From assembly GCF_004799665.1 (NCBI RefSeq), contig NZ_CP031310.1, positions 364,887 through 428,886 on the forward strand: a stretch of DNA of 64,000 nt. Reading direction: 5' to 3'. Position numbers and translations under genes: made by a program. Under the pieces are notes generated by a model, which worked only from the letters and a program-made list of their open reading frames with translations, was not told the origin of the DNA and made no database searches. The DNA is from Halapricum salinum (GTDB taxonomy: Archaea; Halobacteriota; Halobacteria; Halobacteriales; Haloarculaceae). Positions 1 to 9,329 of the stretch are shown piece by piece (the first letter of the stretch is position 1; the number at the start of each line of letters is the position of its first letter).

Positions 1-62
1 CCGGGACCCACACCGAGCCGAGACCGGAAAACTTCTATCGTCCCGCCCTGGCATTGGTGACG

Positions 63-1958
63 ATGGCTGACTCCCCGTCGGATCAGCGTCCTGACCCCCG
101 CGAGGCGTTCGCCGACGCGCTCCCGTTCTGGCTTCAGGGGCCGAACGGTGTCGTCGCCGCGGTGGTCTGTGTCGCCGTCCTCGCACTGGTCGCCCGGCTG
201 ACCCTGCTGGGAGCGCGTCCGGCCCACTTCGACGAGGCTCGCGTCGCCTACTGGGCGCTGTACGCGCTCGAAGACGGTCACTTCGCCTATCGATCGATCA
301 TCCACGGGCCGTTCATCCAGCACGTCGACCGCTGGCTGTTCGGACTCGTCGGAGCCAGCGACTTCACGATGCGGCTGCCGGTCGCGCTCGTCGGCGGCCT
401 CTTTCCGTTGTCGGCGCTACTCTTTCGTGATCGCCTCCGCAGCGAGGAGACTGTCGCACTGGCACTGTTTCTGGCGTTCAATCCCGTCCTGCTGTACTAC
501 TCGCGGTTCATGCGCAGCGACGTGCTGGTGGCGGCGTTCATGTTCACGGCACTGGGGATGCTCGTCCGATTGGTCGACCGTCGCAAACCCAGGTATCTCT
601 ACGGCGCGGCGTTGTTCCTGATGCTGGGGGTCGCCTCCAAGGAGAACTCGGTGCTGTACCCCCTCACGTGGGCCGGCGCGCTCACACTCGTCGCCGGACT
701 CAGGTGGCTCGGCATCGGGACGCTCGTCCACGATCGACTGTTGAATCGCCCCGAATTCGAGTGGACGGGGATCGACTGGCCGTTCGGGTGGGTATCGACG
801 CTCCGGACACGAGTTCGGACCCTCCGAAACGATCCCGACGAGAGACGACACGCGCTCCGCTTCGTCGGCCACGGAGTCGCGGCGGTCGCGCTGTTCGGGT
901 TTCTCTGGCTGTTCATGTTCGCACCCCGCGGCGACGGCCTCGATGGAATGCGGACGAACCCCCTGGGGTCGCCCTCGGTGGGGCTGTGGGAGGCAGTCGG
1001 TGATCCCGGGAAGTGGCCGGCGCTGTTCGACGCCACGTACTCGCAGTTCGCCAGCGAGTATCCGGCGTGGGGCGACAGGGCGGACGGACTCGCGTTCGAG
1101 GCGTATCGAGATCGCCTCGAATCGGCCGTGTTCGACGGCCTGATCGAGACGTCTGCGGCGCTGATCTTGCTGGCGGTTGCGGGCGTCGTCCGTGAGTGGT
1201 ACAGTGCCGAGGGGAGACGGCCACTCGTGTTCTTCCTCTGCTTCGCGGGGGCCGCGTCAGTGGTCGGATACCCAGCGGCACTGTCGATCGGCGGCGGCTG
1301 GAAGTGGAACAACATCCACATCCTCGTCCCGCTTGCAATCCCGGCCGCGGTCGGCCTGGGCGTGTTCTATCGCTGGGGGCGCGACGCCCTCGCCGAGAAC
1401 GACCCGATCGACGTGGGACTGACCTCGCTGATCCTGCTGTTGATCGTCGCGTCGGTGGCCTGGAGCGGGGCCACCCACGTCTACACTAACCCCCAGCACG
1501 AGAGTAACGAACTCGTGCAGTTCGCCCAGCCACACGACGACCTCGATCCGATGCTGGAGACGCTCGAGGAGGCGTCCGACTCCGAGGGCTTGGACGCGAT
1601 CGTCTACAGCGAATCCGGCGAGTGGGAGGAGATCGGCCACGCCTCTCTGCTCAACAACCAGGGGATCGACAACTACTGGAACGTCAGGCCGACGTGCACG
1701 GACCTCGGCGTGTTCCTACCCGCACACTGGCACTTCCAGCAAGCGGGCGTCAACGCGACGTGTGACTATCAGCCCGAGGCCTTCAAACAGCGAGTGACCG
1801 AGAAGAACGTCCCGGTCGTCGTGACGAAAGTCCGTGACGACACGGTCCCGCGGGAGTGGCTCCGCGAGCGATTCACCCACGTCGGCAACTTCAGTATGCG
1901 CTACACCGACCGGGCGGACCCGACCCTGGAAGTGTGGTCGCGCGTCGACGAAAACTGA
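63..1958 (+). CDS. Agl23-type GT-C membrane protein (copy A)
   Basis: About 631 residues, of the family annotated as flippase activity-associated Agl23 (TIGR03663), linked to lipid-linked glycan assembly in haloarchaea. A cytoplasmic N-tail of about 25 residues is followed by about ten hydrophobic segments. The first outer loop carries HFDEARVAYW, whose acidic pair matches the catalytic-acid position of GT-C glycosyltransferases. Further conserved blocks are IIHGPF, LLYYSRFMRSDV and ASKENS, and a soluble domain of about 150 residues ends the protein. ATG 63 is preferred; in-frame TTG 54 and GTG 57 also exist. It lies 88 bp before a paralogue with the same motifs, so the pair looks like a tandem duplication. 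The enzymatic role is inferred from the fold family; no substrate can be read from the sequence. Confidence 0.85.
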   Translation: MADSPSDQRPDPREAFADALPFWLQGPNGVVAAVVCVAVLALVARLTLLGARPAHFDEARVAYWALYALEDGHFAYRSIIHGPFIQHVDRWLFGLVGASDFTMRLPVALVGGLFPLSALLFRDRLRSEETVALALFLAFNPVLLYYSRFMRSDVLVAAFMFTALGMLVRLVDRRKPRYLYGAALFLMLGVASKENSVLYPLTWAGALTLVAGLRWLGIGTLVHDRLLNRPEFEWTGIDWPFGWVSTLRTRVRTLRNDPDERRHALRFVGHGVAAVALFGFLWLFMFAPRGDGLDGMRTNPLGSPSVGLWEAVGDPGKWPALFDATYSQFASEYPAWGDRADGLAFEAYRDRLESAVFDGLIETSAALILLAVAGVVREWYSAEGRRPLVFFLCFAGAASVVGYPAALSIGGGWKWNNIHILVPLAIPAAVGLGVFYRWGRDALAENDPIDVGLTSLILLLIVASVAWSGATHVYTNPQHESNELVQFAQPHDDLDPMLETLEEASDSEGLDAIVYSESGEWEEIGHASLLNNQGIDNYWNVRPTCTDLGVFLPAHWHFQQAGVNATCDYQPEAFKQRVTEKNVPVVVTKVRDDTVPREWLRERFTHVGNFSMRYTDRADPTLEVWSRVDEN

Positions 1959-2012
1959 CTGGGCGTCGCGAGTTGGGACCACGGGCGGCCTCTCGTCGCC
2001 GTTCGGGACCAC

Positions 2013-2022
2013 AAGTATTCTA
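2013..2022 (+). promoter_or_regulatory. TATA box of Agl23-type copy B
   Basis: AAGTATTCTA lies 25-34 bp before ATG 2047, the spacing expected for a leaderless haloarchaeal transcript. It suggests copy B has its own promoter despite following copy A closely. Confidence 0.45.
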
Positions 2023-2046
2023 TCTGTGGCCCCATCCAGTTGAGAT

Positions 2047-3909
2047 ATGGAATCGGCCCCCGACGAATCGTCGCCCCTCCAGCGGCGCCTCAGTCGCCTC
2101 GCAGCGCGGATTCCAGCGCCGCTCCGCCAGCGCGATCCCGTCGTCGGCGCGGTCGTCGCGATCGTCTTGTTCGCGCTGGCGGTACGGCTGGTCTGGCTCG
2201 GCCACCGGGCCGCCCACTGGGACGAGGCGCGGGTCGCCTACTGGATCCTCCGGTATCAGGAGACCGGCGCACTGGCCTATCGCCCGATCATCCACGGGCC
2301 GTTCGTCCACCACGTCACACAGCCGCTGTTCGCGCTGTTCGGGCCGAGTGACTTCCTCGCGAGACTTCCGGTCGCGATCGTCGGAGGTCTCTTCCCCCTC
2401 TCGGCGCTGCTCTTTCGCGAGCACCTGCGCGATCACGAGACGGTTATCTTCGCGTTCCTCCTCGGGACGAACTCGATCCTGCTGTATTACTCGCGATTCC
2501 TCCGTAGCGACGTCCTCGTCGCGGCCTTCATGATCACTGCGCTCGGCTTTTTCGTCCGGACCTACGACACCCGGAATCCACGATATCTCTACCCGGCGGC
2601 GCTCTTTCTGGGATTCGGGATCGCCTCGAAGGAGAACGCGCTGATCTACATCGTGACGTGGCTCGGTGCGACGGGCCTCCTGCTGGTGACGGCACTCCTC
2701 AGGCCGCGACAGTCCACGAGCCGACGGGCGCTCGTTCGGAACACCCTCTCGGCAGGTGTCGGGCGGCTCCGCGCTCGCGACCGCGGTGTCAAACGCTTCG
2801 TGGGCCACACCATCGGCGCTGGTATCTTTTTGTACGCAGTCTGGCTGTTCCTGTTCGCACCTCGAGGTGCGGCCATGGTGTATTACCCACTCTCTCCGGC
2901 CCAGGAGGAGATGATCGGCACGATATCGCTGGGTGACGCACTGGCTCGGCCCTGGAAGCTTCCCGAACTGGCGTGGAACACGGGGAATTACTGGATCAAT
3001 CAGTATCCAATGTGGACGGACAAGGCGATCTCGACCGGCGAAGACACCACCATCCTCGAACGCTACGAGAAGTTCGCACCCGACTACTTCGAGGTCCTCG
3101 GCGAGTACGCGCTCCCGACACTCCTGTTCGCAGGACTCGGAACGGCACGCGCGATGTTGGGCGGCCTGGCTGCCGTATTCGGCCCGCTCCGGGAGCGATT
3201 CCCCCTCGATCCGCCCCGGAATCTCGTGCTATTTGGCGGCTACGCCGGGTTCGCTTCGGTGATCGGCTACCCGGCTGGGCTGGACATCTTCGGGCCCTGG
3301 AACGCCAGCCATCCCGTCGTGATCCTGGCGATTCCGGCCGCCGCGGGGCTAGGAACGGTCTATCGCTGGGGTCGCGAGAGCGTCCGCGAGCACGACGACC
3401 TCCAGGCGATCGCGGCTGGGCTGGTTCTGGTCGTCGTGTTGGGCCACGTCCTCGCGACGGCCGCCGGCGCGGCCTACGTCGCCGACACCGACTGGAACGA
3501 CAACGGCCTCATCCAGTACGGCCAGCCCGCCGACGACTTCCGCGAAGAGGTCGACCGACTCGACCGGGTCGCTGCCCAAAACGAGGGCGTCGACGTGCTC
3601 GTCTACGGTTCGTATTTCTCCGGAAGTAGCAGTTCGGACTTCCTCCCCTCGTGTATCGGGTGGTTCGATAGCCTGCCGATGTCGTGGTATCTCCACAAAT
3701 CGGGCGCGAACGTGACTTGCATCGAATCGAGCGCTGAACTGGGCACCATCGAGGACGACATGCCGCCGGTCGTGCTCACCCGGGCGGACGACGTGGCGGG
3801 GCTTCAGGAATCCGTCTCGGGCTCGGAGTACACGGTCTTCAGGATCCGGACGTACAACAGCGAGACGGTACTACTGTTCGACGAGAGCGCGATCGACCGC
3901 GGCGGCTGA
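2047..3909 (+). CDS. Agl23-type GT-C membrane protein (copy B)
   Basis: 620 residues, paralogous to the gene just upstream. It keeps HWDEARVAYW in the first outer loop, IIHGPFVHH, SILLYYSRFLRSDV and ASKENALIY, then alternating hydrophobic helices and a soluble C-terminal domain of about 150 residues with CIGWFDSLPMSWYLHKSG. The same segment in copy A reads CTDLGVFLPAHWHFQQAG. The membrane half is much better conserved than the tail, which suggests a shared reaction with different acceptor or partner contacts. Family knowledge (TIGR03663) places it in surface glycan or lipid-linked sugar handling. It has its own candidate TATA box. The exact reaction is not assignable. Confidence 0.85.
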   Translation: MESAPDESSPLQRRLSRLAARIPAPLRQRDPVVGAVVAIVLFALAVRLVWLGHRAAHWDEARVAYWILRYQETGALAYRPIIHGPFVHHVTQPLFALFGPSDFLARLPVAIVGGLFPLSALLFREHLRDHETVIFAFLLGTNSILLYYSRFLRSDVLVAAFMITALGFFVRTYDTRNPRYLYPAALFLGFGIASKENALIYIVTWLGATGLLLVTALLRPRQSTSRRALVRNTLSAGVGRLRARDRGVKRFVGHTIGAGIFLYAVWLFLFAPRGAAMVYYPLSPAQEEMIGTISLGDALARPWKLPELAWNTGNYWINQYPMWTDKAISTGEDTTILERYEKFAPDYFEVLGEYALPTLLFAGLGTARAMLGGLAAVFGPLRERFPLDPPRNLVLFGGYAGFASVIGYPAGLDIFGPWNASHPVVILAIPAAAGLGTVYRWGRESVREHDDLQAIAAGLVLVVVLGHVLATAAGAAYVADTDWNDNGLIQYGQPADDFREEVDRLDRVAAQNEGVDVLVYGSYFSGSSSSDFLPSCIGWFDSLPMSWYLHKSGANVTCIESSAELGTIEDDMPPVVLTRADDVAGLQESVSGSEYTVFRIRTYNSETVLLFDESAIDRGG

Positions 3910-3960
3910 GCCAGCACGCAAAGCAACGCTTTTCCTGCCCCGCTTGAAATCCGCGGGTAC

Positions 3961-5118
3961 ATGATCACCGCACCAGGCCCGACGCTGGGCGTCGTCGGCG
4001 CCGGCCAGCTCGGACGGATGCTCGCCGAAGCTGCCGCACCGCTCGGCGTCGACGTCGTCGTCTCCGACCCGACCGAGGACGCACCGGCCGCCCCCGTCGC
4101 CCGTGACCAGTTGGTCGGCGGCTTCGAGGACCCCGAGACCTTCCGCGAACTCGCCGAGCGCGTCGACTACCTCACCTTCGAGATCGAACTGGTCGATCCC
4201 GACGTCCTCTGGGAGATCAGCGAGGAGACGGACACGCCGGTTCACCCCCATCCCGACACGCTCGCGCTCATCGAGGACAAACTCGTCCAGAAACGGCGGA
4301 TGGCCGAGGCCGGCATTCCCGTGCCTGCGTTCTTCGAAGTCAACGGGATTCAGGACGTCCTCGACGCCGCCGAGGAGTTCGGCTATCCGCTCATGCTCAA
4401 AGCCCGCAAGGGTGGGTACGACGGTCGCGGGAACGCGGCGATCTACGACCGCCACGGTGTCGAGGCGGCGCTGGAAGTGATCGACGGCCCCGCGATGGTC
4501 GAGGCCTACGTCGAGTACGAACGCGAACTCGCGATCATGGGCGTCACAGGCGAGGACGAAATCGACACCTTCCCCATCACCGAGACGATCCACGAGGAGG
4601 AGATCCTCCGGGAGACGGTCTCGCCCGCCCGGAGCGACGACGAGACGCTGGAGCGTGCCCGCGAGGTCGCTCGGGATGTCCTCGAACAGATGGAAGGCCG
4701 CGGCGTCTACGGGATCGAACTCTTCGAGACGCCCGACGGAGAGATCCTGCTCAACGAGATCGCGCCCCGACCGCACAACTCCGGCCACTGGACGATCGAG
4801 GGCTGTGTGACCTCCCAGTTCGAACAGCACGTCCGCGCCGTGCTGGGCTGGCCGCTTGGCTCGACCGAGCGCCGCAGTCCGACCGTGAGCGCGAACATTC
4901 TCGGCGACGTCGAGGAGCGCCAGGAAGCCACGCTGTACAATCTCGACCGCGTGCTCGAAACCGACGGCTGCAATCTCCACTACTACGGCAAAGACGAGGT
5001 CTATCCGCTGCGCAAGATGGGTCATATCACGCAGCTCGGCGACGACAGCGGCGACCCGACCCAACTGCTCGAAGCGACCCGCGAGGTCCGGGATGAACTG
5101 ACGTTCCGGGACGGGTAG
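3961..5118 (+). CDS. purK: N5-carboxyaminoimidazole ribonucleotide synthase
   Basis: 385 residues, normal length for PurK, the ATP-grasp enzyme that carboxylates AIR to N5-CAIR with ATP and bicarbonate in purine synthesis. The N-terminal preATP-grasp motif GVVGAGQLGRMLAEAA is intact. The ATP-grasp core follows (MLKARKGGYDGRGN, then FETPDGEILLNEIAPRPHNSG with the metal and ATP ligands). The partner mutase purE is about 4 kb downstream, separated by the TrmB/RND module, whereas the two genes are often adjacent elsewhere. The start ATG is unambiguous. Long reading frames on the opposite strand are GC-rich shadows. Confidence 0.97.
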   Translation: MITAPGPTLGVVGAGQLGRMLAEAAAPLGVDVVVSDPTEDAPAAPVARDQLVGGFEDPETFRELAERVDYLTFEIELVDPDVLWEISEETDTPVHPHPDTLALIEDKLVQKRRMAEAGIPVPAFFEVNGIQDVLDAAEEFGYPLMLKARKGGYDGRGNAAIYDRHGVEAALEVIDGPAMVEAYVEYERELAIMGVTGEDEIDTFPITETIHEEEILRETVSPARSDDETLERAREVARDVLEQMEGRGVYGIELFETPDGEILLNEIAPRPHNSGHWTIEGCVTSQFEQHVRAVLGWPLGSTERRSPTVSANILGDVEERQEATLYNLDRVLETDGCNLHYYGKDEVYPLRKMGHITQLGDDSGDPTQLLEATREVRDELTFRDG

Positions 5119-5168
5119 CCACGGGGCGAAGCGATACGGTTTTTTGACAGGACAGCACAGAAACGCAC

Positions 5169-5786
5169 ATGCGACGATTGCGCGCGACCGTCCGGGAGTT
5201 CACGCGGGCGTCGGCGTTGCTCGTCATCGGCTGGTATCTGCTGGCGGTGAGTGTCCTCCTCGGCGCGCCCGCGGCGGAACTATCAGCGAGTCTCCCGTTC
5301 GCGGTCGGTGGCGCCGCGCTCGGGACGTATCTCGGCGGGACGATCCGGCCGTCGCGACTCCGACTCTGGGCGCAGCTGCTCGGTGGGGTCGGAAGCGTCG
5401 GCGTTGGCGTGTGGGTCGCCTGGACATACCCCCTCTCGGCACTCTGGGTCGGTGTCGGAACGGTGCTGGTCGGTGGCTGGCTGGCGCTGGACGCGGTGGC
5501 AGTCTTCCGTCTCGATCCGTTCTTCGACGGGGCAGTCGCCGTCGAGTACGGCGATCTCCACGAAACGATCGGTGCCGCCGACGCACCGCGGTCCCTTCAG
5601 GAGATCGGCGACCGTCTCGGCGCCACGGACACCTACGTCCGATCTGTCGTGGCGGTGCTGCAGAGTCGCGGCGACCTCGAACGGCAGGCCAAGGGCTACG
5701 TCGCGAACAACCTCTATCTCGGGCCTGGATTCAGTATCCACGGGCTGTGTCGACGGCTGATCAGACCCCTCCGCGTGCTGACGTGA
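5169..5786 (+). CDS. Four-helix membrane protein with C-terminal winged-helix-like domain
   Basis: 205 residues, not recognised by name. Residues about 13-120 form four hydrophobic segments. The rest is soluble and looks like a winged helix: SLQEIGDRLGATDTYVRSVV resembles a helix-turn-helix and SRGDLERQAKGYVANN a wing. It may be a membrane-tethered DNA-binding or sensing protein, but the fold call is by eye. It follows purK by 50 bp. Its TGA stop (5784-5786) abuts the stop codon of the convergent TrmB gene with no intergenic base, so the two mRNAs must overlap if their 3' ends extend at all. Confidence 0.7.
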   Translation: MRRLRATVREFTRASALLVIGWYLLAVSVLLGAPAAELSASLPFAVGGAALGTYLGGTIRPSRLRLWAQLLGGVGSVGVGVWVAWTYPLSALWVGVGTVLVGGWLALDAVAVFRLDPFFDGAVAVEYGDLHETIGAADAPRSLQEIGDRLGATDTYVRSVVAVLQSRGDLERQAKGYVANNLYLGPGFSIHGLCRRLIRPLRVLT

Positions 5787-6557
5787 CTACGGCCGCCCCT
5801 CAGACTCGCGCTCGCGGCCGGACTCCATCCCCGAGCGCATGAACGCCGCCAAAATTCGCCCGATACTGGAGTCGCCGGTCCAGAGCGCCTCTTCCTCGAT
5901 CGGCCCGTCTTCGGTCTCGGCGGCCAGCAACACCGTTCGATCGTCCACCATCAGTGCCCGTCCAGCGAAGTCGGCGGGGTTGTCTTCTGACATCACGAAC
6001 ACCGTCACGCCGGTGTCGCCGAATCTCGATTTCAGGGCCGACTCGGCGGTGACGACGGTCACGTCGGCCCCTGAGTTGGCAGCACCGCACAGCGCGTCGG
6101 CGATCTCGTCGGTCAGTGACTCGCCAGCGGGAGCGACGAAGACGACGGTCCGGGCTGCCGACTCGACCAGCGTCGCGATCCGGTCGTCGATCGGTCGCCG
6201 ACCCCGCAGCGTCGAGACGTCCTGGTCGCCGGTTGGGTCGGCGTCGGTTGTTCGAATCGACTCCAGGTTCTCGAAGGCGCGCGACTTCTCGCGTTCGAGT
6301 CGCTCCGCGAGTAGCTCGCGGGCGGTCGAGAGCGCGACCGGCCGGTAGGTCTTGGGCGAGGACTCCACGACCTCCACGAGGCCGCGCTCGGCCAGGTCGT
6401 CGGCCGCGCCGTAGACCTGCGACCGCGGGACCTCGGAGCGCTCACTGACCGCCTGGGCCGTTGCGCTGCCGAGCCCCTGTAGCGCGACGAACACCTGAGC
6501 CTCGTAGTTCGACAGCCCCAGCGTCCGCAGCGACTCGACCGCTTCGCGCTCGCTCAT
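5787..6557 (-). CDS. TrmB-family transcriptional regulator
   Basis: 256 residues. The N-terminal winged helix (TrmB/Sugar_trans_bind type, residues about 5-75) reads LGLSNYEAQVFVALQGLGSA, with recognition helix region SEVPRSQVYGAADDLAERGL. A short coiled region (about 80-100) links to a C-terminal ligand-binding half of PLD-like TrmB type. The gene is divergent from the RND exporter, with 158 bp between the starts. A perfect 16-bp palindrome and an extra TTGTAG half-site near its own start lie in that gap, so autoregulation plus control of the exporter is a reasonable inference. The ligand is unknown; hydrophobic drugs or membrane stress would fit an RND exporter. Confidence 0.88.
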   Translation of the reverse strand: MSEREAVESLRTLGLSNYEAQVFVALQGLGSATAQAVSERSEVPRSQVYGAADDLAERGLVEVVESSPKTYRPVALSTARELLAERLEREKSRAFENLESIRTTDADPTGDQDVSTLRGRRPIDDRIATLVESAARTVVFVAPAGESLTDEIADALCGAANSGADVTVVTAESALKSRFGDTGVTVFVMSEDNPADFAGRALMVDDRTVLLAAETEDGPIEEEALWTGDSSIGRILAAFMRSGMESGRERESEGRP

Positions 6558-6624
6558 GGTGTTGTAGGTGACGCCTCCGTATTATGTGGGTTTCTGTCTC
6601 CCTCGGACACGCCCTGCATAGATA

Positions 6625-6640
6625 TTGTAGTAATCTACAA
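6625..6640. promoter_or_regulatory. Perfect palindrome, candidate TrmB operator
   Basis: TTGTAGTAATCTACAA is a perfect inverted repeat (6-bp arms, 4-bp centre) in the divergent gap between the TrmB gene and the RND exporter. A further half-site TTGTAG occurs at 6562-6567, just before the regulator start. The palindrome lies directly upstream of a TATA-like GTTAAGTA (6644-6651), a position from which a bound regulator could block or help transcription factor B binding. Confidence 0.6.
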
Positions 6641-6677
6641 ACAGTTAAGTACTTCGTAGCTAGAGGTAGGCACAACG

Positions 6678-6719
6678 ATGACTCGAACGAGCGCTTCGGG
6701 AGGCGGTCCCGAACGATGA
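6678..6719 (+). CDS. Short upstream ORF coupled to the RND exporter
   Basis: Thirteen codons, MTRTSASGGGPER then TGA. Its ATG lies about 27-34 bp after the TATA-like GTTAAGTA at 6644-6651, where a leaderless haloarchaeal mRNA would begin. Its TGA (6717-6719) overlaps the exporter ATG (6716-6718) as ATGA, an arrangement typical of translational coupling. GGAGG at 6699-6703 lies inside it, 12 nt before the exporter start. This looks like a leader peptide or uORF, but no expression evidence can be read from the sequence. Confidence 0.35.
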   Translation: MTRTSASGGGPER

Positions 6720-9277
6720 CCGGCCGCATCTCCGAACGGTACGCGGAGTGGATCGCGGCGCACAGCAAGCTCACGCTCCTGGCAGTCGTGGTACTGACGG
6801 TACTCGTCGGGGCTGGGACGACGATGGGCGGTGCAGGGAGCGAAGATATCGGCCAGTTCTCTGTCGATTCCGAAGAGACCGACGCGCTCGACTTCGTCCA
6901 GCAGAACTACGGCGAAGACGAGGGGGTTGCGGCCCAGCTGGTCGTCCGCGACGAGAACGGGAACGTGCTCTCGCGGGAGGCGCTGCTGGCGGGCTTGCGA
7001 TACCAGCAGACAATCAGTGAGGACGAGACGCTCTCGGCGACGCTGAGCGAGCGTGGATTCGTCGGCATCGAGAACGTCGTCGCGACGGCCGCGGTGGCCC
7101 AGGAGTCCGGCGAGAGCGCGCCCACGGAAGCGCCGTCGCTGGACGCACAGATCGAAGCGCTCGAGTCGATGGACGACGCCGAGTTCGAGTCACTGCTCGC
7201 GGAGGTCCTCGACCCGGATCGTGAGGTTGCGAGTGGGGTCGACCCCTACGCGTTCCTCCCGCGGGACTACACGCCCGGAGAAACGCAAGCCGATTCGCGA
7301 CTGACGCTCATCTCGCAGGTCGACGACAGCGGTGAGGACGGCGATCCACAGGCTGCCTACGACGCACAGGTGCGCATGGACGAACTGGCCGAGCAGCGGT
7401 TCGGGGACGCGTTCGTCTTCGGCCAGGGCGTCAGCGACGACGCCTCCTCACGGGCGACCGGTGACAGTTTCGCGATCATCACGCCGTTCGCGCTCGTGTT
7501 GATCGTCCTCGTCCTGGGGATCACCTACCGCGACCTGCTGGACATCATCCTGGCGTTCGTCGGGATCGCCGTCGTGATGATCTGGCTCGCGGGGCTGATG
7601 GGCTGGCTCGCGATCCCGATGAACGTCATCCTGATCGCCGTCCCGTTCCTGCTGATCGGGCTGAGCATCGACTACGCGCTGCACGTCGTGATGCGCTACC
7701 GCGAAGCTCGATCGGGCCAACTCGAAGCCCAGTCCGACGACTCCCGTCCGTCGATCCGGGCTGGGATGGCACTGGGGCTCGGGAGTGTCGCGCTCGCGCT
7801 CGCTGCCGCGACTGTCTCGACGGGCGTGGGCTTTCTCTCGAACGTCGTCAGTCCGCTCCCGGCGATCCAGGACTTCGCGATCCTCAGCGGCGGCGGCATC
7901 CTCGCGACGTTCGTCGCCTTCGGTATCTTGCTGCCCGCGCTGAAGATCGAGGTCGACGGGGTCGTCGAGAACCGACTCGGGCGGAGTCGCGCCAAACCGG
8001 CCTTCGGCGTCGAGAGCGGGCTCGCCAACGCGGCGCTCGAATCGGTCGGGCGACTCACCACGAAAGCACCGATCGCCGTCGTCGTGGTCGCGATCTTGCT
8101 CGCGACGGTCGGCGGCTACGGCGCGACCGGCATCGACACGGAGTTCAATCAGGCCGACTTCCTCCCCCAGGACGCGCCCGACTGGGCGAAGTCTCTCCCG
8201 GGAGGTCTCGCACCAGGAACGTACACCATCGCCGAGGACTTCGAGTACCTCAGCGACAACTTCCAGCTCAGGGGTGACAGCGGGCAGTCCCAGATCCTGT
8301 TACGCGGGTCAGTCACCGACGCGTCGGTACTGTCGGCGATCGACAACGCGAGCCAGAACGTGCCGGCCGAGAGTTCGATCCAGTTGCGACCCGACGGACG
8401 GGCCGCGGTCGAGGGGCCCAACACCGTCGTCCGTGATATCGCCAGCGGAAACGATACCGTCCGAACCCTCGTCGACGCCAACGACGCGGACGGCGACGGT
8501 CTCCCCGAGACGAACGTCAGCGCGGTATACGCGGCGGTGTTCGCGGCCGATCCCGCGGCGGCGTCGGAGGTCATGAGTCGCAACGACGACGGCGAGATCA
8601 CGTCCGCGAGACTGCTACTTTCGGTCCGAAGCGCCGAGTCGGCCCAGACGATCGCCGAGGACACTCGGTCTTTTGCCAGCGGTATCGAAGGAAGTGCGAC
8701 GGGTGTGAGCGCAGTGGCGACCGGCCAGGCGGTCTCGACAGCAGTCATTCAGGACGCCCTGCTCTCGACGCTCGTCGAGGCGTTCGCCGTGACGCTGGTC
8801 GTGATCCTGGTGTTCCTGATGGCCCTGTTCAGAGCCCGATACGGTTCGTGGTCGCTCGGGGTGATCACCCTCGTCCCGGTCGTGACCTCGCTGGCGTGGC
8901 TGCTCGGGGCGATGTCGGCACTCGGAATCGCCTTCAACAGCGAGACTGCGGTGATCACGAGTCTCGCGATCGGGCTCGGCGTCGACTACAGCATCCACGC
9001 CGCCGAGCGCTACATGAACGAACGCGAGAAGCGCGACACCCTCCGCGAGGCGCTCCGGCGGACGATCACCGGCACCGGCGGGACGCTGCTGGCCAGTGCT
9101 GCGACGACCGCCGCGGCGTTCGGGGTCCTGGCGTTTTCGCTCTCGCCACCGCTGCAGCGCTTTGGCATCGTGACCGGGCTGGCGATCGTCTTCGCGTTCG
9201 TCGCCGTCGTCACGATGTTGCCCGGCTTGCTGGTCGTCCGCGAGCGCCTGTTCAGCGAGGAATCGTTCGGGTCCTAG
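6716..9277 (+). CDS. RND-superfamily exporter, MMPL type
   Basis: 853 residues from ATG 6716. It has the two-fold RND layout: TM1, a large outer domain, a block of five TM helices with GLSIDYALHVVMRYRE, then TM7, a second outer domain and a second helix block with GLGVDYSIHAAERYMNERE. The acidic residue in each G-x-x-x-D-Y motif is the proton-relay position of this family. Family knowledge makes it an exporter of lipids or hydrophobic compounds, or a sterol-sensing-like protein. An upstream ATG at 6584 lies before the promoter and palindrome, so it was rejected. It is divergent from a TrmB regulator that probably controls it. A second, regulator-less paralogue occurs at 32.5 kb. Confidence 0.9.
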   Translation: MTGRISERYAEWIAAHSKLTLLAVVVLTVLVGAGTTMGGAGSEDIGQFSVDSEETDALDFVQQNYGEDEGVAAQLVVRDENGNVLSREALLAGLRYQQTISEDETLSATLSERGFVGIENVVATAAVAQESGESAPTEAPSLDAQIEALESMDDAEFESLLAEVLDPDREVASGVDPYAFLPRDYTPGETQADSRLTLISQVDDSGEDGDPQAAYDAQVRMDELAEQRFGDAFVFGQGVSDDASSRATGDSFAIITPFALVLIVLVLGITYRDLLDIILAFVGIAVVMIWLAGLMGWLAIPMNVILIAVPFLLIGLSIDYALHVVMRYREARSGQLEAQSDDSRPSIRAGMALGLGSVALALAAATVSTGVGFLSNVVSPLPAIQDFAILSGGGILATFVAFGILLPALKIEVDGVVENRLGRSRAKPAFGVESGLANAALESVGRLTTKAPIAVVVVAILLATVGGYGATGIDTEFNQADFLPQDAPDWAKSLPGGLAPGTYTIAEDFEYLSDNFQLRGDSGQSQILLRGSVTDASVLSAIDNASQNVPAESSIQLRPDGRAAVEGPNTVVRDIASGNDTVRTLVDANDADGDGLPETNVSAVYAAVFAADPAAASEVMSRNDDGEITSARLLLSVRSAESAQTIAEDTRSFASGIEGSATGVSAVATGQAVSTAVIQDALLSTLVEAFAVTLVVILVFLMALFRARYGSWSLGVITLVPVVTSLAWLLGAMSALGIAFNSETAVITSLAIGLGVDYSIHAAERYMNEREKRDTLREALRRTITGTGGTLLASAATTAAAFGVLAFSLSPPLQRFGIVTGLAIVFAFVAVVTMLPGLLVVRERLFSEESFGS

Positions 9278-9329
9278 CCCGCCGCTCGATCCCGTCACGC
9301 TTAGGACCGTCCCGCGAGCACACTCGCCT

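Noticed and set aside
3871-5064. 397-codon frame opposite purK
   Set aside because: Antisense to a clear purK; long opposite-strand frames are common in high-GC haloarchaeal genes.
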